The notes under the pieces: generated by a model
Told to the model about the DNA's origin: nothing
Seen by the model: only the letters and a program-made list of their open reading frames with translations
Database searches by the model: none
Program-made: the position numbers and the translations under genes
Shown: positions 1 to 6,131 of the stretch, one piece after another
How the letters are laid out: every line of letters starts with the position of its first letter
Numbering within the stretch: position 1 is the stretch's first letter
Origin: Bacteroidota bacterium
GTDB lineage: Bacteria > Bacteroidota > Ignavibacteria > T3Sed10-11
Direction: 5' to 3'
Length of the DNA: 6,131 nt
Assembly (NCBI GenBank): GCA_007128495.1
Contig: SKXH01000283.1
Location: forward strand, 1 to 6,131

Positions 1-1
1 C

Positions 2-523
2 AATGTCGTCGACCGTGACTATAATTATATTCAGGAAGGCCAGGAAGTACGCTTGAGGGTACGGGCAAATCCCGCCAATGTTTTTACCGGTTCCGTAACC
101 AGGAAAAGACCTGCATTCGATCCGGTGAGCCGGCTTGCAAAAGTTGAAATGCTGTTCCCGAACGAAGACGGCGAATTATACCCCGGCATTTTCGCTGAAG
201 TCGAGGTCATTATCGATTCAAAAGATAATGTACCGCTCGTCCCTGTACAGGCAGTACTGTATAGAATGGAAGTAGACGAATCGCTGGGTCGTTTGATCGA
301 TGAGCAATTAGTAAGACAACCGTACGTCTATGTAGTCGAAGATAACCGGGCAATTCGTCGGGATATAGAAATCGGCTATGAAACGCGTAAAGCCACTGAA
401 GTGACGAGTGGACTTGAATCCGGCGAGCGGATCGTCGTTCGCGGGCACAACAATCTTACTGACGGAACCCCCGTGGACATCCGGAATGAAGTTGAATACT
501 CATTGGTAGGAGGAGATCGATGA
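2..523 (+). CDS. RND efflux pump periplasmic adaptor subunit (MFP/HlyD family), 5'-truncated
   Basis: This is the C-terminal 173 residues of a membrane-fusion (periplasmic adaptor) protein. The reading frame is open from base 2, so the gene starts outside the window; the TTG at 53 is an internal Leu codon, not a start. The visible part opens with YIQEGQEVRLRV, a typical strand of the adaptor beta-barrel. Next comes the family's characteristic stretch, with LYPGIFAEVEV at about 179-208 followed by PLVPVQAVLY, which matches the usual 'pGMfaeV.i...LlVP..Al' pattern. The rest, including YVYVVEDNRAIRRDIEIGY and LESGERIVVRGHNNLTDGTPV, is the membrane-proximal domain. The missing N-terminal part should hold the lipoprotein or signal anchor, the alpha-hairpin and the lipoyl half-motifs. 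In this family the adaptor bridges the inner-membrane permease and an outer-membrane channel. The last codons overlap the permease start by 4 bases, so the two are almost certainly co-transcribed and translationally coupled. The substrate cannot be read from this fragment. Confidence 0.93.
   Translation, partial: NVVDRDYNYIQEGQEVRLRVRANPANVFTGSVTRKRPAFDPVSRLAKVEMLFPNEDGELYPGIFAEVEVIIDSKDNVPLVPVQAVLYRMEVDESLGRLIDEQLVRQPYVYVVEDNRAIRRDIEIGYETRKATEVTSGLESGERIVVRGHNNLTDGTPVDIRNEVEYSLVGGDR
508..513 (+). promoter_or_regulatory. Ribosome-binding site of the RND permease gene
   Basis: A perfect AGGAGG lies 6 bases before the ATG at 520, inside the last codons of the adaptor gene. It fixes the permease start at 520 and, with the ATGA stop/start overlap, indicates translational coupling of the two pump subunits. 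No separate promoter is visible between them. Confidence 0.85.
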
Positions 524-3500
524 ATTTATCAGCATCTGCAGTTCGTCGCGGTGTGACATTTACAATGATATTTCTCATTGTGATCGGATTTGGAATGTTC
601 TCACTCACCCAACTTCAAACCGACCTGCTGCCCGATATAGAATTCCCGGTAGTGATTGTAATGACAAGCTACAGCGGTGTTGCACCGGAGGATATTGAAA
701 ATCTCATTACCCGGCCGATCGAAGAGGTAATGGTCGGTGTCGAAGATGTACAAACGGTCACCTCGCGATCAATGTTTGGTAATTCGGTTGTTATTGTGGA
801 ATTTGCTTGGGGTTCGGATATTGATAAAGCCGAAATCGACATTATAAAACGTCTTGACCTTATACGCGATGCCTTACCCGACGACGCTGCCGAACCGATG
901 ACCATTGCGATGGATCCGTCATTTTTTCCGGTACTTGTCCTCGGGGTTACCTCTCCCACCGCAAGTCTCATCGATCTGCGGGAGATATCCGAACGGCAAA
1001 TCGAACCGCGAGTTGAACGTATTCCCGGGGTCGGCTTAGCATATACCGGCGGCGGTTTAGACCGCGAAATCCAGGTTCATTTCGATCCATATGCACTTTC
1101 TGCAAAAGGGTTATCGGTAACCAATATTGTTCAGGCACTGAGGATGGATAATATCAGACAACCCGGCGGATATCTGACACACACAGATACGGAGTATACG
1201 GTCAGGACAATAAGCACGTACGAATCCGTCGATCAGATTAAGAAAACCGTTGTCGGGGTAAATGAAGGAGAACCGATTTACGTAGAAGATGTTGCAACTG
1301 TTCGTGATTGGTATGAAGAAGCGAGGGGCTTATCGCGTATCGATCAAGCATCCTCGACGGTGCTTGTCGTTCAGAAGCAAGCAGATGCAAACACAGTACA
1401 GACTGTCGAAAATGTTCTGCGTGAACTCCCGAACATATCTGAAGCCGTCGGTGAGAATATCCAATTTGTCGAGATATTTAATCAAGCTGAATTTATCAAT
1501 CAATCGATTGCTACGCTGAGGAATACTGCTCTCATTGCATTTATACTCGTCGGCGTTGTTTTATTATTCTTTACTCACAACCTCCGGTCGTCCGTGATTG
1601 TGATGATATCCATCCCTATCGCCATCATAACGACATTCTTCGTAATGTATGCGGCCGATTTAACATTAAATATTATTTCGCTTGCCGGACTTGCACTGGC
1701 AGTCGGCCTGATAGTTGACAACTCAATAGTCGTTTTGGAAAACATCTTCCGGCTTCGGGAAGGCGGCGGCGATAGAATTAACTCTGCCATCGACGGTTCG
1801 ACACAGGTAGCGCGGGCAATCACTGCTTCGGCGCTGACAACGCTTGCGGTCTTTGTTCCCGTATTGTTTGTTCCCGGAATAGCCGGTGAACTATTCAGCG
1901 ATATGGTCGTGACCATTAGCTTTGCCATCGCCGTTGCCTTACTCGTCGCATTGACGCTCATACCATTGTTGGCCTCACGTTTCCTGAAGATGAATGGTGT
2001 ATCCATTAACGCGGATAAAGGCGGAGCAAGTCGTATCGGTACTTCAAAGATCGCACAAAGGGTGACTCAGTGGTTCGAAACTCTCCGTACGCAATATGAA
2101 TATGCCCTTCGCTGGGTGTTGGGACACAAGAAGTTTACCATCGGAGTCGCGGTGATTATATTCATAGCTTCACTTGGAATCGCAACCATCATCGGTACAG
2201 ACTTCTTCCCGGATACGGATACCGGCTCTATTGCCTTTAATATCGAAACCCCGGAGGGTACGGCACTTCATGTAACCGATGAAATCGTCCGGGATATTGA
2301 ACAATATATCACAGATAACATTCCCGAAAAAGATGTCTTAAATTCAACAGTCGGCGTAGCGGGAGGTCCCCTCGCACGAATGCAAGGCCGGGGCAGCCAT
2401 ACTGCCGGAATACGGCTTGAACTTGTCAACCGGCGTAACCGGGACCGGAGCCAGTTTGAAATCGAGGATCAGATCCGCAAGTATATTGAAACCGTACCCG
2501 GCATACAGGAATTCTATTTCCAGGAAGAAGGCATGGCAGGTATGGGTGAGGATATTGAGGTCAAGATATTCGGACACGAGCTGGACGTACTACGAACTGT
2601 GAGCGAAGATGCGATGCAAAGAATCCGCGCTATACCCGGAGTCGTAGATGTTCGCTCACCCATTGAAGGCGGAATTCCCGAGTTACACGTTTTAATCGAC
2701 CGCGACCGTCTGTCACGGTACGGATTGCAAACCGTGATAGTCTCCGATGTTGTTCACAGCAGTATTCAGGGAACGGTGGCATCATTTTATAATGAAGAAG
2801 GTGAAGACTACGATGTTGTTGTACGGCTTCCGAGAGAATTCCGGGAAAATGTAGATATCCTCGAAAACATGCTCATAACCTTGGGGCCGAATATGAATAT
2901 ACCGCTAAAAGCCATAGCGGAAATACGCCGTGACATTGCTCCATTCAGCATTCATCGCGAAGACCAGCAGCGGATGGCGTCTATAGCTCTCTCTGTGAGC
3001 GGCCGCGATCTCGGCAGCGTTATCAGCGATATTCATAGTGAAATGGAGCACGTCGATATGCCGGGTGAGATGAGATATGATATAGGCGGTGCAGCGGAAG
3101 ACATGCAGGAGTCATTTTTCTATCTGACTATAGCATTTCTCGTCGCATCTGTTCTGGTCTATATGGTTATGGCAGCGAACTTTGAATCGTTTCTCCATCC
3201 GTTTCTGATTATAGTATCGATCCCGCTTGCAGCGGTCGGTGTCTTATGGATGCTGTTGCTGACGGGCACAACAATGAGTGTAACGGCTCTGATGGGTATG
3301 GTCATACTGGTCGGTATTGTGGTCAATAACGGCATCGTGCTCGTAGACTTCATAAACCAGTTACGTGAAAAAGGCATGGAGCTTTTGGAGGCGGTCATCA
3401 CGGCAGGTAAAATCCGCCTGCGTCCGGTATTGATGACGGCGTTTACCACTATCTTTGCAATGCTTCCGCTGGCCGTCGGTATGGGTGAGGGAAGCGAGAT

Positions 3501-3618
3501 ATGGGCGCCTCTTGCTCTGGCTGTTATCGGTGGAATGATCTTTTCTACCGTGGTAATTCTACTTCTCGTGCCCGTATTGTATATGGGAACGGCACGGTTT
3601 TCGAAGAAATATAAATAA
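520..3618 (+). CDS. RND family efflux permease (AcrB/HAE1-like, SwrC/YerP-type motifs), inner membrane
   Basis: A complete 1032-residue RND permease, the usual length for drug/hydrophobe exporters of this superfamily. The layout is the duplicated 6+6 helix plan. TM1 is near residues 12-31, followed by a large periplasmic loop to about 334. TM2-TM6 lie at about 335-352, 357-378, 385-409, 436-452 and 461-485, then a cytoplasmic linker. TM7 (540-559) is followed by a second periplasmic loop to about 863, and TM8-TM12 run to about 1026. Recognisable family signatures are SGVAPEDIENLITRPIEE in the first porter region, DFFPDTDTGSI (561-571) after TM7, and IRLRPVLMTAFTT in TM11. Relay positions: D400 in TM4 is kept, but the second aspartate is N401, and the TM10 lysine of AcrB is N936 (VVNNGIV). 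R966 and T973 align with AcrB R971 and T978. The DN/NN combination is like the SwrC/YerP branch rather than classical AcrB, so HAE1 drug efflux is likely but the substrate is unknown. Heavy-metal (CusA) type is less likely. The start is set by AGGAGG at 508-513 and overlap with the adaptor gene. I see no cysteine in the protein. Confidence 0.95.
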   Translation: MNLSASAVRRGVTFTMIFLIVIGFGMFSLTQLQTDLLPDIEFPVVIVMTSYSGVAPEDIENLITRPIEEVMVGVEDVQTVTSRSMFGNSVVIVEFAWGSDIDKAEIDIIKRLDLIRDALPDDAAEPMTIAMDPSFFPVLVLGVTSPTASLIDLREISERQIEPRVERIPGVGLAYTGGGLDREIQVHFDPYALSAKGLSVTNIVQALRMDNIRQPGGYLTHTDTEYTVRTISTYESVDQIKKTVVGVNEGEPIYVEDVATVRDWYEEARGLSRIDQASSTVLVVQKQADANTVQTVENVLRELPNISEAVGENIQFVEIFNQAEFINQSIATLRNTALIAFILVGVVLLFFTHNLRSSVIVMISIPIAIITTFFVMYAADLTLNIISLAGLALAVGLIVDNSIVVLENIFRLREGGGDRINSAIDGSTQVARAITASALTTLAVFVPVLFVPGIAGELFSDMVVTISFAIAVALLVALTLIPLLASRFLKMNGVSINADKGGASRIGTSKIAQRVTQWFETLRTQYEYALRWVLGHKKFTIGVAVIIFIASLGIATIIGTDFFPDTDTGSIAFNIETPEGTALHVTDEIVRDIEQYITDNIPEKDVLNSTVGVAGGPLARMQGRGSHTAGIRLELVNRRNRDRSQFEIEDQIRKYIETVPGIQEFYFQEEGMAGMGEDIEVKIFGHELDVLRTVSEDAMQRIRAIPGVVDVRSPIEGGIPELHVLIDRDRLSRYGLQTVIVSDVVHSSIQGTVASFYNEEGEDYDVVVRLPREFRENVDILENMLITLGPNMNIPLKAIAEIRRDIAPFSIHREDQQRMASIALSVSGRDLGSVISDIHSEMEHVDMPGEMRYDIGGAAEDMQESFFYLTIAFLVASVLVYMVMAANFESFLHPFLIIVSIPLAAVGVLWMLLLTGTTMSVTALMGMVILVGIVVNNGIVLVDFINQLREKGMELLEAVITAGKIRLRPVLMTAFTTIFAMLPLAVGMGEGSEIWAPLALAVIGGMIFSTVVILLLVPVLYMGTARFSKKYK

Positions 3619-3642
3619 TGGTTTCACCCTGAATCAATTTCC
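3619..3642. other. 24-base spacer between convergent genes
   Basis: Only 24 bases separate the permease stop (TAA, 3616-3618) from the stop of the minus-strand metallopeptidase (TAA read on the minus strand, 3643-3645). By eye there is no GC-rich hairpin followed by a T-run in either direction, here or in the adjoining gene ends. Transcripts from the two sides therefore probably overlap at their 3' ends, or end by a factor-dependent mechanism. Confidence 0.7.
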
Positions 3643-6051
3643 TTATCTCAAAAATATCATCTTCCCGGTAACAGCAGAATCGCCTCCGGTCAAACGGTAA
3701 TAATATACACCCGAACTGACAACCCTGCCCCTTTGATCGGTCGCATCCCATATTGCGGTATGCTGTCCCCCGGTTTTAAAATCATCTACCAGAGTTTTTA
3801 CTCTCCGGCCAAGAACATCATAGATTTCTATTTTTACCTGTGAATCTCTTGGCAAACTGAATTGAATAGTTGTTTCCTGGTTAAACGGATTGGGATAGTT
3901 TTGTTCAAGTACAAAATCATCCGGTATGGGTTCGGTAATTCTGTCGGGATCATATACGGCGAAAACCGCACGCATCATCATATTCCAACCATCAAGTGGA
4001 ATTTCATCCGGGCCGGCCGTCAGATCAAACATACGAACCCATTGATCTTCGTGCGGACCGAAATAAGCAAATGTTCGATTTTCATCAGGGAGTAAATCAG
4101 TCATTCCGACGTGAACGGAATATTCATCGCCATGGGTAAAGCCAATGTAGACCGGTCCCTGGATATCGGATAACTCTTCGGTATAATCAAACAGCTCAAT
4201 ATCCATAAATTCACCCGGGAAGTCGGATCGGGTTGTTTCAACGGTAAACGGTTCGATAAGTTTTTCACCGGGCATTCCGTTATCATCATCCCAAACATGA
4301 AAAAGAAACGATTTCGGGACATCCGGCGGTGTATCACTGCCAGGAAATTCCTGTTCAAATGCAGCATAGATTCGTGCAGTTAATAATTGATTTTCGGGAA
4401 ATTCCGGCTCGAATTTAACAGCCCATCCTACTCCGGCATAAGCTTCACCGCCGGGCAAGCCGAGAAAATTTGCTCCGACCTGGGGTATCTGCTTCGGAAT
4501 ACCGTCATCAAATTTATATTCATCGACATAATATCTGAACCCTCCTTTTGATTCGTAGTCAAAACTGGTTGTCGATGAACTTTGATTAACAACAACAAAC
4601 ATAATTGTCCGGTACACGTCGCCGTAATCATACTGAACATACCAATCTCCGGCAGAAACCGGAACGACGTTCTTTTCATCACCTCCAACTTCGATAGCTT
4701 TAATTTTCAAATCGGTAGAGGTATCGAACCGTATTTCCAGACTATCACCTAATGTATATTCAATAAAGTACGAGGCATAACCCGCCACTTGCAGTCCCCG
4801 ATTCTCGGTTCCCGGGTTATTGTGATATTGGCGCGGATTCGGTCTGCCGCTCAATTCATAATCGTATCCATAGCGCGGATCGACACCGGTATCCTGAATG
4901 TAATTTGCAAGGTTAAAATCTTTAAGTAACTCAGGAAAACGGCGGGTAGCACCGAGGTCGTCAGCGGCACGGTTTACGATTTGAATTCCGCGCCCGACCG
5001 ATGCAGGTAATTGTACGAGTTTCGACAGAACCTCATCACCAAGCTGTTCCCACAAATATAAGGTGAACAACGCAACACGCGAATAATCCTGTAAAACATC
5101 ATCATCCGTAACATTTCCCCAATAATTCATCGACCGGTTCGTATTAGAAAAATACCGTGAAGGGCTTCGTAAACTAAATCCACAGAACCATTCAGAGAAC
5201 TCCGAGAGTCCCTCATTAAGCCAGATTTCAGCATCGGCACTGCCGCGGTAATTATGGAAAACAAGATGCTGATACTCGTGTGCAAGAGTACTGAGCGGTC
5301 TATCGGGATTGCGGACTTCGCGGATCGGATTATAAATACCCGGGTATGTATCGATATAAATTATATCGCTTTGGTTGCTGAAATTATGATTAATATCCTG
5401 ATCCAGCGTAAAAAAGAAACCTGCGACAAAGCCGCCTCCCTCGTCAGGATCCCATCCGTCATGGATATCGGTGAGCAGTACATTCGTTTTGCCTTCACCT
5501 GTACCGGGTCCATCGGGCCCGACATTCGGCGGAGAGCCGAAATATTCTTCTATCAATTCAAAAATCCCTTTCGTTGGATCCTGTGATGTGGGCGGTGTAC
5601 TCACTTCAAGCGAACCGAAAATTGCATCGACTTCGGTTTGCGTAACATGCTCATTTTCAAGTTCCTCGATTTCTACCCAGATATACGATTTATCGCCAAC
5701 CGCTTTTAACCGTGCCTCTATCTCATTGAACCAACCTTCGGTATATCGTACGCCCGAACGATCGGCAAATTTCAAGACATAAAAACTTCGTTCATCACCG
5801 AGTTCATATGTCTCCATCTCAACCGGTTCCGCTTGTTTCTCAAGCATTCGCCGGTATAATGCAGGATTTCTTCGTTGGGTTTCCTCAATAGCACGCTCTA
5901 TAAATTCGGGGGTGTTAATAATATCGGTGACATGTACCGGATACGAATCATCCAATCCATGATGATGCGAGATTTCCAACTGTTGTGATTGTTGGCCGAA
6001 AAGCGGACCGGTAAAAAACAATAGAATTACAATGAACACCCCATTACGCAT
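3643..6051 (-). CDS. Secreted zinc metallopeptidase (gluzincin, M30/hyicolysin-like) with C-terminal FlgD-like type IX sorting domain
   Basis: A complete 802-residue exported protein. Residues 1-19 are a signal peptide (MRN, then a hydrophobic core, ending PLFG before QQSQQ). Residues 20 to about 120 are a charged, partly helical region that is probably a propeptide. The catalytic domain runs from about 122 to 400. It contains TNVLLTDIHDGW (189-200), GGGFVAGFF (205-213), and the zinc motif HEYQH (258-262) with H258 and H262 as ligands and E259 as catalytic base. The motif WLNEGLSEF (277-285) follows; E280 is the likely third ligand, 18 residues after H262, as in gluzincins. This arrangement resembles peptidase family M30; exact family membership is inference. 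Residues about 420-505 look beta-rich. Residues about 505-700 form another beta-rich module with HVWDDDNGMPG (585-595) and PVYIGFTHG (633-641). The C-terminus (about 711-802) is a FlgD-like Ig / T9SS type A sorting domain: LEQNYPNPFN (715-724), IYDVLGRRVKTL, SSGVYYYRL, ending KMIFLR. By family knowledge it would be exported by Sec, then carried across the outer membrane and anchored or released. The substrate is unknown. The start at 6051 is supported by a ribosome-binding site and the signal peptide. Confidence 0.9.
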   Translation of the reverse strand: MRNGVFIVILLFFTGPLFGQQSQQLEISHHHGLDDSYPVHVTDIINTPEFIERAIEETQRRNPALYRRMLEKQAEPVEMETYELGDERSFYVLKFADRSGVRYTEGWFNEIEARLKAVGDKSYIWVEIEELENEHVTQTEVDAIFGSLEVSTPPTSQDPTKGIFELIEEYFGSPPNVGPDGPGTGEGKTNVLLTDIHDGWDPDEGGGFVAGFFFTLDQDINHNFSNQSDIIYIDTYPGIYNPIREVRNPDRPLSTLAHEYQHLVFHNYRGSADAEIWLNEGLSEFSEWFCGFSLRSPSRYFSNTNRSMNYWGNVTDDDVLQDYSRVALFTLYLWEQLGDEVLSKLVQLPASVGRGIQIVNRAADDLGATRRFPELLKDFNLANYIQDTGVDPRYGYDYELSGRPNPRQYHNNPGTENRGLQVAGYASYFIEYTLGDSLEIRFDTSTDLKIKAIEVGGDEKNVVPVSAGDWYVQYDYGDVYRTIMFVVVNQSSSTTSFDYESKGGFRYYVDEYKFDDGIPKQIPQVGANFLGLPGGEAYAGVGWAVKFEPEFPENQLLTARIYAAFEQEFPGSDTPPDVPKSFLFHVWDDDNGMPGEKLIEPFTVETTRSDFPGEFMDIELFDYTEELSDIQGPVYIGFTHGDEYSVHVGMTDLLPDENRTFAYFGPHEDQWVRMFDLTAGPDEIPLDGWNMMMRAVFAVYDPDRITEPIPDDFVLEQNYPNPFNQETTIQFSLPRDSQVKIEIYDVLGRRVKTLVDDFKTGGQHTAIWDATDQRGRVVSSGVYYYRLTGGDSAVTGKMIFLR

Positions 6052-6057
6052 AAAGCA

Positions 6058-6063
6058 CTCCTC
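6058..6063 (-). promoter_or_regulatory. Ribosome-binding site of the metallopeptidase gene
   Basis: Read on the minus strand, GAGGAG lies 6 bases before the ATG at 6051-6049. It supports this start, which also places a signal peptide exactly at the N-terminus. The stop codon of the possible upstream reading frame (6065-6063) overlaps its edge by one base, so the two genes may be translated in sequence. Confidence 0.75.
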
Positions 6064-6131
6064 TATAAAATTTTCTGTCCCATGGCTGATGCAATCAGTT
6101 CAACTGCAAGCTCAGCGCTTTTATTTTTTTC
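6063..6131 (-). CDS. Possible C-terminal end of an unidentified upstream gene, partial
   Basis: On the minus strand a frame is open from the window edge to a TAG at 6065-6063, giving 22 codons that end in ELAVELIASAMGQKIL. The residues are amphipathic and plausible for a helical protein C-terminus (Ala, Glu, Leu, Lys, with no odd composition). The end falls just before the metallopeptidase start, leaving 11 bases between stop and start, as in an operon. No clear promoter for the metallopeptidase is visible in this stretch, which also favours a gene here. However, 22 open codons can occur by chance, and the family cannot be recognised from so short a piece. Both the existence of the gene and any operon are inference. 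Confidence 0.45.
   Translation of the reverse strand, partial: EKNKSAELAVELIASAMGQKIL

Noticed and set aside
53..55. TTG at 53 as a start codon of the adaptor gene
   Set aside because: The frame is open upstream to the window edge and encodes typical beta-barrel sequence (YIQEGQEV). Starting at 53 would also leave a protein without the adaptor's essential domains.
669..971. Antisense open frame of 100 codons opposite the first porter region of the permease
   Set aside because: It has low-information composition and fully overlaps a strongly supported gene.
1575..2006. Antisense open frame of 143 codons opposite the permease
   Set aside because: It lies wholly inside the permease TM3-TM6 coding region. 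Its translation is a Ser/Thr/Ile/Ala-rich shadow with no recognisable motif, and the sense frame is unambiguous.
520..3618. Heavy-metal (CusA/CzcA) type permease
   Set aside because: The second half lacks an obvious CusA-like methionine ligand set, and the TM4 and DFFPDTDTGSI motifs fit the HAE1/SwrC-like side better. A formal tree would be needed to exclude it fully.
5254..5782. Plus-strand open frames of 110 and 103 codons opposite the metallopeptidase N-terminal half
   Set aside because: They overlap the catalytic-domain coding sequence, overlap each other and show no family features. They are mirror frames of the real minus-strand gene.
6063..6068. TATAGA on the minus strand as a -10 box for the metallopeptidase
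   Set aside because: It overlaps the ribosome-binding site, so no leader would remain, and there is no reasonable -35 at 16-18 bases upstream. No TAnnTTTG-type Bacteroidota promoter was seen either.
6082..6131. Plus-strand ATG at 6082 (MADAISSTASSALLFF...) open to the window edge, as a possible divergent gene start
   Set aside because: It has no Shine-Dalgarno-like sequence in front (the upstream bases are AT-rich and pyrimidine-rich), it is very short, and the opposite strand has a frame better placed relative to its neighbour.

Overview
The window looks like an ordinary chromosomal segment from a Gram-negative bacterium of the Fibrobacterota-Chlorobiota-Bacteroidota (FCB) side of the tree, probably an uncultured lineage of the Marinimicrobia, Calditrichota, KSB1 or Latescibacterota kind. 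Two things point there. The minus-strand protein ends in a FlgD-like / type IX secretion 'type A' sorting domain containing the phrase QNYPNPFN, which is a hallmark of that superphylum. The efflux permease is also of the VDNSIVVLENI / VVNNGIVLVDF type that is common there. The genus cannot be named from the sequence.

Left half, plus strand (2-3618): the 3' part of an RND-pump periplasmic adaptor gene (MFP/HlyD family) is followed, with a 4-base ATGA overlap and a strong AGGAGG ribosome-binding site, by a complete 1032-residue RND permease. Together they encode two parts of a tripartite efflux pump spanning the inner membrane and periplasm. The outer-membrane channel is not in the window and may lie upstream of position 1.

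Right half, minus strand (3643-6131): a complete 802-residue secreted zinc metallopeptidase. It has a signal peptide, a probable propeptide, a gluzincin HEYQH...NEG catalytic core resembling peptidase family M30, a beta-rich accessory region and the C-terminal sorting domain. It converges on the permease gene across a 24-base spacer. Upstream of it, the last 22 codons of another possible minus-strand gene reach the window edge, and their stop codon overlaps the metallopeptidase ribosome-binding site.

The two halves are convergent and nothing in the sequence links them functionally. I see no RNA genes, mobile elements, CRISPR arrays or long repeats, and no gene-free stretch over 300 bases. I do not see evidence for a previously undescribed multi-gene system. 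The points most worth a second look are the altered proton-relay residues of the permease and the module between the catalytic and sorting domains of the peptidase.
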